Source of the DNA: an uncultured Eubacteriales bacterium
GTDB taxonomy: Bacteria > Bacillota > Clostridia > Oscillospirales > CAG-272
Assembly (NCBI GenBank): GCA_902491535.1
Contig: CABUHS010000026.1
Coordinates: forward strand, 1-36,180
Direction of reading: 5' to 3'
DNA length: 36,180 nt
Shown here: positions 16,916-25,047 of the stretch, one piece after another
How the letters are laid out: each line of letters opens with the position of its first letter
Numbering within the stretch: position 1 is the stretch's first letter
Translations under genes and position numbers: made by a program
Notes under the pieces: generated by a model
Databases searched by the model: none
Told to the model about the DNA's origin: nothing
The model's input: the letters and a program-made list of their open reading frames with translations, nothing else

Positions 16916-16936
16916 TGCGAATTTGCAACCGCTTAA

Positions 16937-18387
16937 CTACATAAGCTTTGCGTCTTTTACCCTGTCCCAGTTGACAGAAATAACTTTTGAATTCTTTGAA
17001 AATCCGGATCCGAGAGTTATATATCCCATATCGCACAGACGGTCAAGCGCGACCGCTACCATGTCACGGTCATGTCCGTAGTATTCCGCAACTCCGTCGG
17101 CAGTTCCTCCGTATGTATAACGCATTTGAGTTTTTCCGGCATTATTTTTCTCATAAAAAGATATATTCTTTATAATATCTTTGTAATATGAAAGGAAAAT
17201 ATCTCCGCTTTCAACAGCTGTAGGCAAATCGTTTTTTTCTGCAGCAAATACTTTATTTTCTTCGCGGACTTTATCACTTTTTTTTGCAGTATTATTACCG
17301 GAATTCTTCCGGTTTGCTTTCAGCACAGACATATCTTTTGAAGATCCAACAGCCGATTTACTGTCCGGCTTGTTTTTCTCCGACGTTTTCACGCCTTGCT
17401 TCTGTGTTTGTACGACAGACTTATTTCCCGGTATTTTAACGTTTTTGCTTTGCACTGCAACAACAGTCTTTTTACCGTTTTCGGATTTTACTGTTTGCCC
17501 GTTTGCAGCAGGATCTCTTTTTTTCGATCCTGTTTTTCCGGCGCTTAAAGCAGCATTTTCGGACACAGCCTTTATGTTTTTCAAATTGCCTGAAGATCTA
17601 TCGATGTCTGTTTTTTGGACAGACTTTATAGACTTAGACGGCTTACCCGATGTCCTGTCGGGATTCATCTGAACCGACGGTTCCTGCTTTGATTTTTCGG
17701 CGGTCTGAGCCTTCTCTTTCTTTACAGGCTTGTTATTTTTGTCACTTGTCGCCGATACTTTGATATCGTCTTTCACAAAGCCTTTGACATTTTTCTTAGG
17801 CTTTTCCATGACATCTGCCTTTTTAGCACTCACAACCGTATCGGCAGGTCCTGCCGATACCTGAATATCTTCTTCGAGAGGCCACTCCGACGCAATACTT
17901 GCCGTATTTTTAAGCTGAGTACTGAGACAGTCACGCACGCCGTATACATCAACGGTTTTATTACATCTGTTTACAAGAAAGCTTGCAACAGAACTGAAAT
18001 GTCCGTCACCTGAAAATATTATAAATACATCGGTATCCGCTTCGTATGTCATCGCACGCTGGTATATATGATCAAGCATAATGAAATCCGTATAATCCTT
18101 TTTATGGAATGCAGACGCATTCTGCGTTTCAATTATACTGCTTGAAACTTCACGTATTCTTGTTATTTCAGCACGCAATGAAGGATTTGAAAAATCTCCG
18201 AAGAACAGAATATCGCGTACATCATACTGCTGCGATATTGTACTGCACCATTTTCTTATGTCAGGCTTGGACTTAAATACCCGATCCATAGAGATATACC
18301 AATGCTCATAATCAACAAATGCAATGGCAGATGGTTTTGCCTTTCCCGATGTTTTATTTCCGAATAAATTGAAAATCTTCTTTTCAC
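16937..18387 (-). CDS. NYN-domain (LabA/DUF88-like) protein with a long basic linker; start region uncertain
   Basis: PIN-like NYN ribonuclease fold at the N-terminus: AIAFVDYEHWYISM is followed by DFIMLDHIYQ, then DVFIIFSGDGHF, and YGVRDCLST. A low-complexity linker of about 220 residues, rich in Lys, Ser and Asn, leads to a C-terminal winged-helix-like segment (AEYYGHDRDMVAVALDRLCDMGYI). The first in-frame ATG (18289) cuts off the catalytic Asp in VDYEHW (18311-18313). A strong AAGGAGGG site lies at 18387-18394 but the GTG next to it (18385-18387) is one base out of frame. Either a rare ATT start at 18374-18376 is used or one base is missing near the AAAAG run. NYN proteins act in RNA turnover; the partner is unknown. 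Confidence 0.75.
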
Positions 18388-18431
18388 CCTCCTTTGCTTT
18401 TAACAGTATGATAAGCAGCTTCGGGACACCT

Positions 18432-18459
18432 ATCTGTTTTATTATACTACATAACAGAT
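18432..18459. promoter_or_regulatory. Promoter of the NYN gene inside an inverted repeat
   Basis: On the minus strand TATAAT (18441-18446) has TTGATT 18 bases upstream (18465-18470). The -10 box is framed by the inverted repeat ATCTGTT (18432-18438) and AACAGAT (18453-18459). This could be an operator or just a start-site hairpin. Confidence 0.45.
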
Positions 18460-18528
18460 GAATAAATCAATACAAAATGCAGAATAAAAATATATAAAAA
18501 CTTTTTATTTCGAAAGGAATGATCCCAT

Positions 18529-21099
18529 TTGAAAAAAATGCTTGTTATAGACGGCAACAGCATTCTCAACCGCGCATTCTACGGTATGCCTGCACTTACA
18601 TCTCAGGACGGAATACAGACGGGTGCAATATACGGTATGACGACAATAATACTTCCGAAACTCGAAGAAATTTCACCGGATTATGCAGCCGTAGCATTCG
18701 ATCTCAAAGCCCCGACCTTCAGACATAAAATGTACGACGGATACAAGTCAACCAGAAAAGGAATGCCGGAAGAACTTGCACAGCAGCTTCCGTATGCAAA
18801 ACAAACAATGGAATATCTCGGATTCAGAATTTGTGAGCTTGAAGGCTATGAGGCAGACGATCTGCTCGGAACGCTTTCGCGTATCGGCGCGGAAAATGAT
18901 ATACATGTATATGTTCTGACGGGAGACCGTGATTCTCTTCAGCTTATAAATTCTAATGTATCGGTGCTGCTTGCAGGAAACCGTGGTACCGACTTATGGG
19001 ATGAGGCAGCATTTGCCGAAAAATACGGCACTGTTCCGGCGCGGCTTGTTGATATAAAAGCTCTTATGGGCGACAGTTCAGACAATATTCCCGGCGTTCC
19101 GGGAATCGGAGAAAAAACAGCTGTTAAGCTTATCAGCGAATGCGGATCGCTTGACGGAATATACGAAAAAATTGAAGCCGGAGATGCTCTTCCTATAGGA
19201 AAATCCGCGCTCGAAAAATTAATCAGCGGAAAAGAAAGCGCATATATATCGTACAAGCTTGCAAAGATAGATACAAATGCTCCTGCCGGACTATCTCTTG
19301 ACGATATAAGATACACCGGAATTAAAGCCGATGATCTGCTGAAGCTTTTCAATAAGCTTAATTTTGACAAACTGATAAAGCGTCTTGAATTAACTTCCGA
19401 AAAAAGCAATACTGACAAAGACCGCTCAGATACCGAATATAAATATGCAGACCGCGAAAGTCTCACCGATATTTCATCAGGAGATATGATCGCGCTTTCT
19501 GTTGTCTGCGGCGAAAACGGTTCCGGAAAAGCATTTATAAGAACCGCTCAGCACCGGATCATATACAATTACAGCGATCTGTCGGAGCTTGAACCTGTTT
19601 TTTCCGGAAATGCCGCAATATGCGTATACGATCTCAAAGAGCTTATAAAAACGCTTGCGCCGTCGGGAATAACACCGTCAGATAATATTTTCGACGTCTC
19701 TCTTGCGGCATATGTAATCAACCCCGGAGACGGAGGGACAGATCTGCCTAAAACAGCAAGCGCATACGCAGGAATAAATCTTTCTGCTTCAGACAGTGAG
19801 GACGAATATCACGGTGCAGAGACCGATGCTCTGTATGAGCTGTATTCAATTCTGTCGGGCCGCATAAAACAGGATGATGAAGAACAGATATATTACAGGA
19901 TCGAGCTTCCTCTTGCGCGTGTCCTTGCAGAGATGGAACTTACCGGCTTCAAGGTTGACTGCGACGGACTCCGCGATTTCGGAAAAGAACTCGGAACAAC
20001 AGCCGATGAAAGTGCTGCATGCATATATGAGTTGGCCGGAACAAATTTCAACATCAATTCGCCGAAGCAACTCGGTGAGATTCTGTTTGATAAGCTAATG
20101 CTCCCCGCTGTCAAAAAAACAAAAAGCGGATATTCAACATCCGCAGAAGTTCTCGAAAAGCTCCGTCCGTATCATCCTATAATTGATAAGATATTCGAAT
20201 ACAGACAAGTCACAAAGCTCAGGTCAACATATGCCGACGGACTGCTCAGGGCTGCTGACGACAGCGGTATAATCCATTCAAGCTTTAAGCAAAACGTAAC
20301 TGCTACGGGCAGACTTTCATCCGCCGAACCTAATCTTCAGAATATACCGATAAGAACCGAACTCGGACGCCGGTTCAGAAAATACTTTATTCCGAGAAGC
20401 AACGACCGTCTGCTGATCGACGCAGACTATTCGCAGATCGAGCTTCGCATACTCGCTCATATGTCAGGAGATCCTGCTATGATCGGGGCGTTTATAAACG
20501 GCGACGATATACACACCGTTACCGCAAGTCAGGTATTCGGAGTATCTCCCGATGAGGTAACTCCTGAACTCCGCAAACGCGCTAAAGCGGTAAATTTCGG
20601 CATAGTATACGGTATCGGAGATTTTTCACTTGCTGCGGATATCGGTGTAACAAAAAAAGAAGCAAAAGAATATATAAACAGCTATTTCGATAAATACAGC
20701 GGTATACACGAATTTATGGAAGGCGCTAAGGAACAGGCACGCGTGACAGGATTTGTTACAACATTATACGGCAGAAAACGCTATATCCCCGAAATACACA
20801 GTCCCAAGGCTCCGCTTCGCGCGTTCGGAGAGCGTGTCGCAATGAACAGTCCGGTACAAGGAACTGCTGCGGATATCATAAAAATTGCCATGATAAGGAC
20901 CGTGCAGGCACTTAAAAAAGCCGGAATAGACGCAAAACTTATTCTTCAGGTACACGACGAGCTTATAGTAGAAGCACACCGCGATTGCGCCGCAGAAGCT
21001 GCAGAAATCCTGCAAAAGCAGATGGAACACGCCGTAGAACTGTCTGTGCCGCTTACGGTGGATCTGAGCATCGGAGAAACGTGGTATGATGAAAAGTAA
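18529..21099 (+). CDS. polA: DNA polymerase I
   Basis: Gap-filling and repair polymerase, 856 residues. Residues about 1-290 are the 5'-3' nuclease (VIDGNSILNRAFYG, EGYEADDLLGTLSR, LTGDRDSLQL, GDSSDNIPGVPGIGEKTA). Residues about 300-450 are a 3'-5' exonuclease fold in which the DxE metal site is not visible (the matching strand reads GDMIALSVV), so proofreading is probably absent, as in Bacillus and Taq enzymes. The polymerase domain has DYSQIELRILAH (motif A), KRAKAVNFGIVYG (O helix) and QVHDELIVE (motif C). The start is a TTG with AAAGGA about 10 bases upstream. The gap upstream is shared with the divergent NYN gene. Confidence 0.96.
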   Translation: MKKMLVIDGNSILNRAFYGMPALTSQDGIQTGAIYGMTTIILPKLEEISPDYAAVAFDLKAPTFRHKMYDGYKSTRKGMPEELAQQLPYAKQTMEYLGFRICELEGYEADDLLGTLSRIGAENDIHVYVLTGDRDSLQLINSNVSVLLAGNRGTDLWDEAAFAEKYGTVPARLVDIKALMGDSSDNIPGVPGIGEKTAVKLISECGSLDGIYEKIEAGDALPIGKSALEKLISGKESAYISYKLAKIDTNAPAGLSLDDIRYTGIKADDLLKLFNKLNFDKLIKRLELTSEKSNTDKDRSDTEYKYADRESLTDISSGDMIALSVVCGENGSGKAFIRTAQHRIIYNYSDLSELEPVFSGNAAICVYDLKELIKTLAPSGITPSDNIFDVSLAAYVINPGDGGTDLPKTASAYAGINLSASDSEDEYHGAETDALYELYSILSGRIKQDDEEQIYYRIELPLARVLAEMELTGFKVDCDGLRDFGKELGTTADESAACIYELAGTNFNINSPKQLGEILFDKLMLPAVKKTKSGYSTSAEVLEKLRPYHPIIDKIFEYRQVTKLRSTYADGLLRAADDSGIIHSSFKQNVTATGRLSSAEPNLQNIPIRTELGRRFRKYFIPRSNDRLLIDADYSQIELRILAHMSGDPAMIGAFINGDDIHTVTASQVFGVSPDEVTPELRKRAKAVNFGIVYGIGDFSLAADIGVTKKEAKEYINSYFDKYSGIHEFMEGAKEQARVTGFVTTLYGRKRYIPEIHSPKAPLRAFGERVAMNSPVQGTAADIIKIAMIRTVQALKKAGIDAKLILQVHDELIVEAHRDCAAEAAEILQKQMEHAVELSVPLTVDLSIGETWYDEK

Positions 21100-21126
21100 A
21101 AAAACGGATTCAGCTTAAGTTCAGTA

Positions 21127-21155
21127 TTGACATTTGCTCATTTGATTTGTATAAT
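21127..21155 (+). promoter_or_regulatory. Consensus sigma-A promoter of the small lipoprotein gene
   Basis: TTGACA at 21127-21132, a 17-base spacer and TATAAT at 21150-21155: both hexamers are perfect. It shows that the lipoprotein gene is transcribed separately from polA. Confidence 0.88.
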
Positions 21156-21197
21156 ATAAGATATTTATTGCTTCAAAAAAGAAAGGAATGTTTTTGT

Positions 21198-21656
21198 ATG
21201 ATAAACAGAAAAATATTCAGGTTGATTTCGGTCATTGCATTGATTGCGATCACCGTCACGGTATTTGTATCCTGCGGAAATAAAAACGGATACTGCACTG
21301 TCGTTATAAATGCTGACGAAAAAGAAACTTCATATAAGGTCGATCTCGATAAAGTCGAGGTAACGGAGGGACTTATTTCGGTGCTTAATTACCTCAAATC
21401 TGACAAAAATGTAGATTATGCCTCCGAGGATTCAGGATACGGCGCATTTCTTACAAAGGTCGGCGATGCAAAACAGGATACCGAAAAAGGAATTTATATT
21501 TCAATATGGACTTCCGAAGCAGCAGATACCGATGCAAGTGAATATGCAACACAGAAAACATATAACGGAATAACGCTTACAAGCGCAGCAGTAGGCGCAT
21601 CAAAGCTTACTATAAGTGACGGTACAGTCATTTACATCGGAACTGTTGAATTCTGA
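21198..21656 (+). CDS. Small lipoprotein, possibly DUF4430/transcobalamin-C-terminal-like
   Basis: The 152-residue protein begins MINRKIFRLISVIALIAIT, a lipoprotein signal peptide with a lipobox ending FVSCG (Cys26). It should therefore be anchored to the outer face of the membrane. The mature part has the rough outline of DUF4430-type domains: VTEGLISVLNYLKS, then SGYGAFLTKVGDA, GIYISIWTS, and a closing TISDGTVIYIG. The aromatic NG motif of that family is not clear, so the family call is tentative. The start at 21198 has GAAAGGAATG at the right distance; a longer frame from 21147 has no ribosome site. Function is unknown. Confidence 0.7.
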   Translation: MINRKIFRLISVIALIAITVTVFVSCGNKNGYCTVVINADEKETSYKVDLDKVEVTEGLISVLNYLKSDKNVDYASEDSGYGAFLTKVGDAKQDTEKGIYISIWTSEAADTDASEYATQKTYNGITLTSAAVGASKLTISDGTVIYIGTVEF

Positions 21657-21662
21657 TCAATC

Positions 21663-21697
21663 AACTTCCGGAATGTCTTTCAGCCATTCCGGAAGTT
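21663..21697 (+). terminator. Terminator of the lipoprotein gene
   Basis: AACTTCCGGAATG pairs with CATTCCGGAAGTT across a 9-base loop, followed by TTTA, directly after the stop codon at 21656. Confidence 0.85.
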
Positions 21698-21733
21698 TTA
21701 TGAATAAAAAAGATAAAAAACTTTTAAAACATA

Positions 21734-21762
21734 TTGACAAATAAAAATAATTCTGATATAAT
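21734..21762 (+). promoter_or_regulatory. Consensus promoter of tRNA-Gln
   Basis: TTGACA at 21734-21739 and TATAAT at 21757-21762 with a 17-base spacer, 32 bases before the tRNA. Confidence 0.88.
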
Positions 21763-21794
21763 AATAACCGTTGAATGGAACAGCAAATGAATAT

Positions 21795-21868
21795 TGCGGA
21801 ATTGTGTAATGGCAGCACGGCAGACTCTGACTCTGTTTGTGAGGGTTCAAATCCTTCTTCCGCAGCCA
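21795..21868 (+). tRNA. tRNA-Gln (anticodon CTG)
   Basis: Full cloverleaf by eye. The acceptor TGCGGAA pairs with TTCCGCA, the D stem GTGT with GCAC, the anticodon stem GCAGA with TCTGT around the loop CTCTGAC (anticodon CTG), and the T stem GAGGG with CCTTC around TTCAAAT. The discriminator is G and CCA is encoded. Length is 74 including CCA. Confidence 0.95.
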
Positions 21869-21898
21869 AAAAACGACAAGTTTCGACTTGTCGTTTTT
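21869..21898 (+). terminator. Terminator of tRNA-Gln
   Basis: AAACGACAAG-TTTCGA-CTTGTCGTTT followed by a T run begins right after the encoded CCA. Confidence 0.9.
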
Positions 21899-22046
21899 CA
21901 TTTAATACCCTATAGACTGCAACGATATTTAATTCCGCATAATAAAGATCTCATTAAAAAATACATACTCTAAAATTCAGTCTCGCCTTGTGCGTACTCC
22001 ACATTATACTCAACCGATGATTGTATTTGAAACAACTATTTGATAA

Positions 22047-22083
22047 TTGTTTTTTTTTAATTTTGTGATATACTATAATCACA
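22047..22083 (+). promoter_or_regulatory. Promoter and probable autoregulatory operator of the first XRE regulator
   Basis: A weak TTGTTT (22047-22052) lies 17 bases from TATACT (22070-22075). The -10 region sits inside the inverted repeat TGTGAT (22064-22069) and ATCACA (22078-22083), with a further GGTGAT at about 22085-22090. Repression by its own XRE product would fit, but this is inference. Confidence 0.5.
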
Positions 22084-22112
22084 CCGGTGATAAAATTATT
22101 GGAGGTGCGATT

Positions 22113-23276
22113 ATGCAACTGACTTTAGGTAATAAAATACGCGAACTACGCCGTCGTGACGGAAGGACACAAGAGGCATTGGCAGATGCTTTGAGCGTCA
22201 CCTCACAAGCGGTATCTCGTTGGGAATCAGGTGGTTGCTATCCTGATATGGAACTTCTTCCTGCCATAGCTAACTATTTCGGCATCACAATAGACGAACT
22301 TTTCGGATATCAGAATGATCGTGAAAGAAAAATTGATGCGATTATTGATAAAATCGATAGCTATCATATAAAAGTTCGTGGTGATGATGAATGGGTAGAC
22401 GATTGTCTCGCTATTCTGCGCGAAGGTCTTGCTGAATACCCACAGAACGATAAATTACTTATCACTCTTGCGGACACTTTGAATGAGGCAGGATGGAGAC
22501 GGCATAACGAGTGGCTGTATTACGATGAAGAAGGCTATATTCAGCACAATTACGATGTACACAAAAAGAACGAATATTGGAACGAATCGATCAAAATATG
22601 CGAAAATCTTGTAGACACTACAAAGGATAACGCCATAAATACAAAGGCAATATCTATACTTGTACTTCTTTATAGAAATATTGGAGAAACTGCAAAAGCT
22701 GTTTCTTATGCCGAAAGAATGCCGAAACTGAATGATTGCAGAGAAATTATGCTTGCAAATGCAAGCAACGGAAAAGAAGAGGCCGGATATATCGGAGATT
22801 TCCTGTTAAAATCTGCAAAAAAATTCTCAGAACAGTTAGTTTACGATCTTATAACAAACAAGAATCATTATGATAGCGATATGCCTATCAAAAAGATCAA
22901 TGGAGCAATCGAATTATTTAATTTGATATGCGATGACGGAAACTTCGGTGAATATAATGACATTCTGCTCAAGCTCTACTTATATCTTTCAAGAATACAA
23001 TGGGAACGCGGCTATCATGATGACGCTTTTGTATCGCTTGATAAGGCCTTGGATCATGCAAAGGCTTTAGAAAAAGTATGTGACGGTTCGGAGCATTACT
23101 TTACAGCGCCGCTTGTTTGCTTTGTAAAATACAAATTCGATCCGACTGATGGAAGCATTGCAAAAGAATTGCCCAATGACTGGCCTTTTTGGTGTAATCC
23201 AGATTACAGTCAAGCAGAAAAAGAAATAAAAGCAGATCCCCGTTGGGATGAATGGGTAGCAAAAACTCAAGCATAA
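22113..23276 (+). CDS. XRE-family transcriptional regulator with a long C-terminal helical region
   Basis: The 387-residue protein has an N-terminal helix-turn-helix at residues about 5-62: LGNKIRELRRRDG, then TQEALADALSVTSQAVSRWE and SGGCYPDMELLPAIANYFGI. The remaining 320 residues are helical with TPR-like spacing (for example a DCLAILREGLAEYPQNDKLL segment) and no enzyme motif. Similar two-part regulators are common in Clostridia, and their signals are unknown. The start at 22113 has GGAGG about 7 bases upstream. It stands alone, between tRNA-Gln and the redox island, with its own promoter and terminator. Confidence 0.85.
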   Translation: MQLTLGNKIRELRRRDGRTQEALADALSVTSQAVSRWESGGCYPDMELLPAIANYFGITIDELFGYQNDRERKIDAIIDKIDSYHIKVRGDDEWVDDCLAILREGLAEYPQNDKLLITLADTLNEAGWRRHNEWLYYDEEGYIQHNYDVHKKNEYWNESIKICENLVDTTKDNAINTKAISILVLLYRNIGETAKAVSYAERMPKLNDCREIMLANASNGKEEAGYIGDFLLKSAKKFSEQLVYDLITNKNHYDSDMPIKKINGAIELFNLICDDGNFGEYNDILLKLYLYLSRIQWERGYHDDAFVSLDKALDHAKALEKVCDGSEHYFTAPLVCFVKYKFDPTDGSIAKELPNDWPFWCNPDYSQAEKEIKADPRWDEWVAKTQA

Positions 23277-23363
23277 ACTTTTGCCACGCAAAGCACTAAT
23301 AAATGTGAGAGTTCAAACTCCTACACAAATCTGTCGAAAATATCTTTTTTATAGTGCTTAGAC

Positions 23364-23399
23364 AAAAATAGAAGCCATCGGAAGGTGGCTTCTATTTTT
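23364..23399 (+). terminator. Terminator after the first XRE regulator
   Basis: AAAAATAGAAGCCATC pairs with GGTGGCTTCTATTTTT across a short loop. The A and T runs on both sides allow it to work in either direction. The rest of 23277-23509 holds no other clear feature apart from a T-arm-like stretch near 23304-23327. Confidence 0.85.
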
Positions 23400-23509
23400 A
23401 CAATTAAACATTTACATTTATATTCTATGTAAATTCTGACATATCTCATATATTGTCAGAATTATTATCTAAACTTTATTTTGACTGCATTTTAAAACAT
23501 TTTTAATAA

Positions 23510-23926
23510 TCACTTATGACAGCTTCCGCCGTTTCCGCTGCAGCCGTGCTTATCTTCACCGCAGCTATGTCCTTCACCGTGATGTTCATGACCGTGATGA
23601 CTGCAACGAACATCAGGGTTATATACAAGATTTCCTTTAAGCAAAGCATTTACTGCATCATCCGCACTGCCTGACACACCGCCGTACAGCTTGATTCCTG
23701 CTTCTGCAAGAGCATTCTGTGCGCCTGCTCCGATGCCTCCGCAAATCAGTGCATCGACCTTCAGTCCGGAAAGCATTCCGGCTAAAGCGCCGTGACCGCT
23801 TCCATTTGTATTAACTACCTTAGAATCTGTGATTTTTTCTCCGTCAGTCTCATAAATTTTAAACTGCTCTGTATGACCGAAATGAGGGAATACATTTCCG
23901 TTTTCATAAGTTACTGCAATTTTCAT
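23510..23926 (-). CDS. NifX/NifB-type (Fe-Mo cofactor-binding fold) protein with a His/Cys-rich tail
   Basis: The 138-residue protein begins MKIAVTYENGNVFPHFGHTE, the hallmark of the dinitrogenase iron-molybdenum cofactor family. It continues with GGIGAGAQNALAEAGIKLYGGVSG. From about residue 108 the tail holds at least eight His and four Cys (HHGHEHH, HSCGEDKHGC, SCHK) and surely binds metal. In organisms without nitrogenase such proteins accompany Fe-S, sulfur-transfer and ParA-like genes, and this copy sits beside a ferredoxin operon. No nif genes are seen here. GAAAGGAAAG precedes the ATG. The C-terminal tail suggests a metal carrier or sensor. Confidence 0.88.
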   Translation of the reverse strand: MKIAVTYENGNVFPHFGHTEQFKIYETDGEKITDSKVVNTNGSGHGALAGMLSGLKVDALICGGIGAGAQNALAEAGIKLYGGVSGSADDAVNALLKGNLVYNPDVRCSHHGHEHHGEGHSCGEDKHGCSGNGGSCHK

Positions 23927-24104
23927 AATTCTTTCCTTTCTGATATTGCCCGAATGTAGGCTTAAATTTTAAACTTGATTGTTTGTTATCTTTCACAGTC
24001 GATCAGTCGAACCGGTTTAAGTGCATCCGATTCAATACAAATTCTGCAGAATCGGCTCAGCTTTGCCAATATACACATCTACGTTTACGACTTAAGACAA
24101 TTAT

Positions 24105-24133
24105 ATTATAATCCAAATATTCTCAGTTTTCAA
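24105..24133 (-). promoter_or_regulatory. Promoter of the NifX-like gene
   Basis: On the minus strand TTGAAA (24128-24133) and TATAAT (24105-24110) have a 17-base spacer. This leaves a 5' leader of about 170 bases containing the nested inverted repeat CCGATTC...GAATCGG (24027-24055) and the palindrome ATTCTGCAGAAT. Nothing else is seen in 23927-24180. Confidence 0.6.
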
Positions 24134-24189
24134 GATATTATGAAATTTATCAGTTAATTTTTTTATCAGGACCATGAAAATTGTACTTT

Positions 24190-24230
24190 GTGATTTAGTC
24201 ACGGAAATAAACCTCTTTCTGCCGTATAAT
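24190..24230 (+). promoter_or_regulatory. Crp/Fnr-type activator site and -10 box of the ferredoxin-ccdA-tlpA operon
   Basis: GTGATTTAGTCAC (24190-24202) is followed by GGAAA, 17 bases, and TATAAT (24225-24230). No -35 box is present. The site centre lies 29 bases before the -10 box, near -41, a class II activator position. The same arrangement occurs upstream of the thioredoxin gene. Confidence 0.75.
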
Positions 24231-24259
24231 TTAAATTACAACAAAAGGAGGATTTTGTT

Positions 24260-24457
24260 ATGCCGAAAAGAAAAGCAAGAGTCTGCACTAATGAATGCGT
24301 AGCGTGCGGCTGCTGTATAAAAGTCTGTCCCAAAAATGCCATCGCTATTCCAAAAGGAATTTATGCCGAAATCAATTCCGACCTGTGTGTCGGATGCGGA
24401 AAATGTGCGAAAGAATGTCCTGCAAGCGTAATTACATTGGAGGTGACCGAGCAATGA
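24260..24457 (+). CDS. Ferredoxin with two 4Fe-4S clusters
   Basis: The 65-residue protein carries two classic cluster motifs, CVACGCCIKVCP (residues about 14-25) and CVGCGKCAKECP (about 43-54). It should carry two low-potential [4Fe-4S] clusters and act as a cytoplasmic electron carrier. An AGGAGG site precedes the ATG. It is the first gene of a four-gene operon. Its TGA stop overlaps the next ATG as ATGA, which points to coupled translation with the membrane Fe-S protein and suggests they work together. Confidence 0.95.
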   Translation: MPKRKARVCTNECVACGCCIKVCPKNAIAIPKGIYAEINSDLCVGCGKCAKECPASVITLEVTEQ

Positions 24458-25038
24458 AACAAAATAAAAGATGGTATGACTACCTATGGATAGCCTCTCT
24501 CACCTATCTGATTTTAGGATTTTTCAATATTCTGTTCGCGTGGCTTGGCCTTTTGTGCTTTTTCATACCGCTCATTATATCTGTTGTAAAAGGCAATAAA
24601 GCATACTGCAACCGATATTGCGGCAGAGGGCAATTATTTTCGCTTATAGGCGGCAGATTCGGATTTTCCCGAAAAAAAGATATTCCCAAATGGATGAAAT
24701 CAAAATATTTCCGATACGGATTTTTGATATTCTTCTTTGCAATGTTTTTCATTATGATGGGGAATACTTATTTAGTATTTGCAGGAACAAAGGATCTGAG
24801 TCAGACAGTAAAATTGCTCTGGACGCTTAAGCTGCCGTGGCACTGGGCATATCACGGAACCCTGTTTTCGCCGGGTGTGGCACAGTTTGCTTTCGGTTTT
24901 TACAGCGTAATGCTCACTTCCACCATTCTCGGTTTTATTACAATGATCTTATTCAAGCCGCGTTCGTGGTGTGTGTACTGCCCTATGGGAACGATGACGC
25001 AGCTTATATGCCGTGCAAAAAACGAAAAAAACAAATAG
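24454..25038 (+). CDS. Polytopic membrane protein with an Fe-S type cysteine set (NapH/CcoG-like)
   Basis: A 194-residue protein with about four membrane segments: residues 9-31, 32-46, 85-110 and 143-167. Cysteines are grouped as CNRYC (52 and 56) and as CVYCPMGTMTQLIC (173, 176, 186), the latter like the CxxCP of NapH/NosR/CcoG membrane ferredoxins. A loop WHWAYH (His130, His134) may ligate a metal or haem. The start at 24454 overlaps the ferredoxin stop and has TTGGAGG upstream. By position it could move electrons from the ferredoxin to CcdA or the outside, but this is inferred. The family is known only in general as '4Fe-4S binding protein'. Confidence 0.8.
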   Translation: MKQNKRWYDYLWIASLTYLILGFFNILFAWLGLLCFFIPLIISVVKGNKAYCNRYCGRGQLFSLIGGRFGFSRKKDIPKWMKSKYFRYGFLIFFFAMFFIMMGNTYLVFAGTKDLSQTVKLLWTLKLPWHWAYHGTLFSPGVAQFAFGFYSVMLTSTILGFITMILFKPRSWCVYCPMGTMTQLICRAKNEKNK

Positions 25039-25047
25039 GAGACGTTT

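Noticed and set aside
23975..24157. Short plus-strand frame upstream of the ferredoxin operon
   Set aside because: No ribosome site and unnatural composition; it overlaps the opposite promoter and leader of the NifX-like gene.
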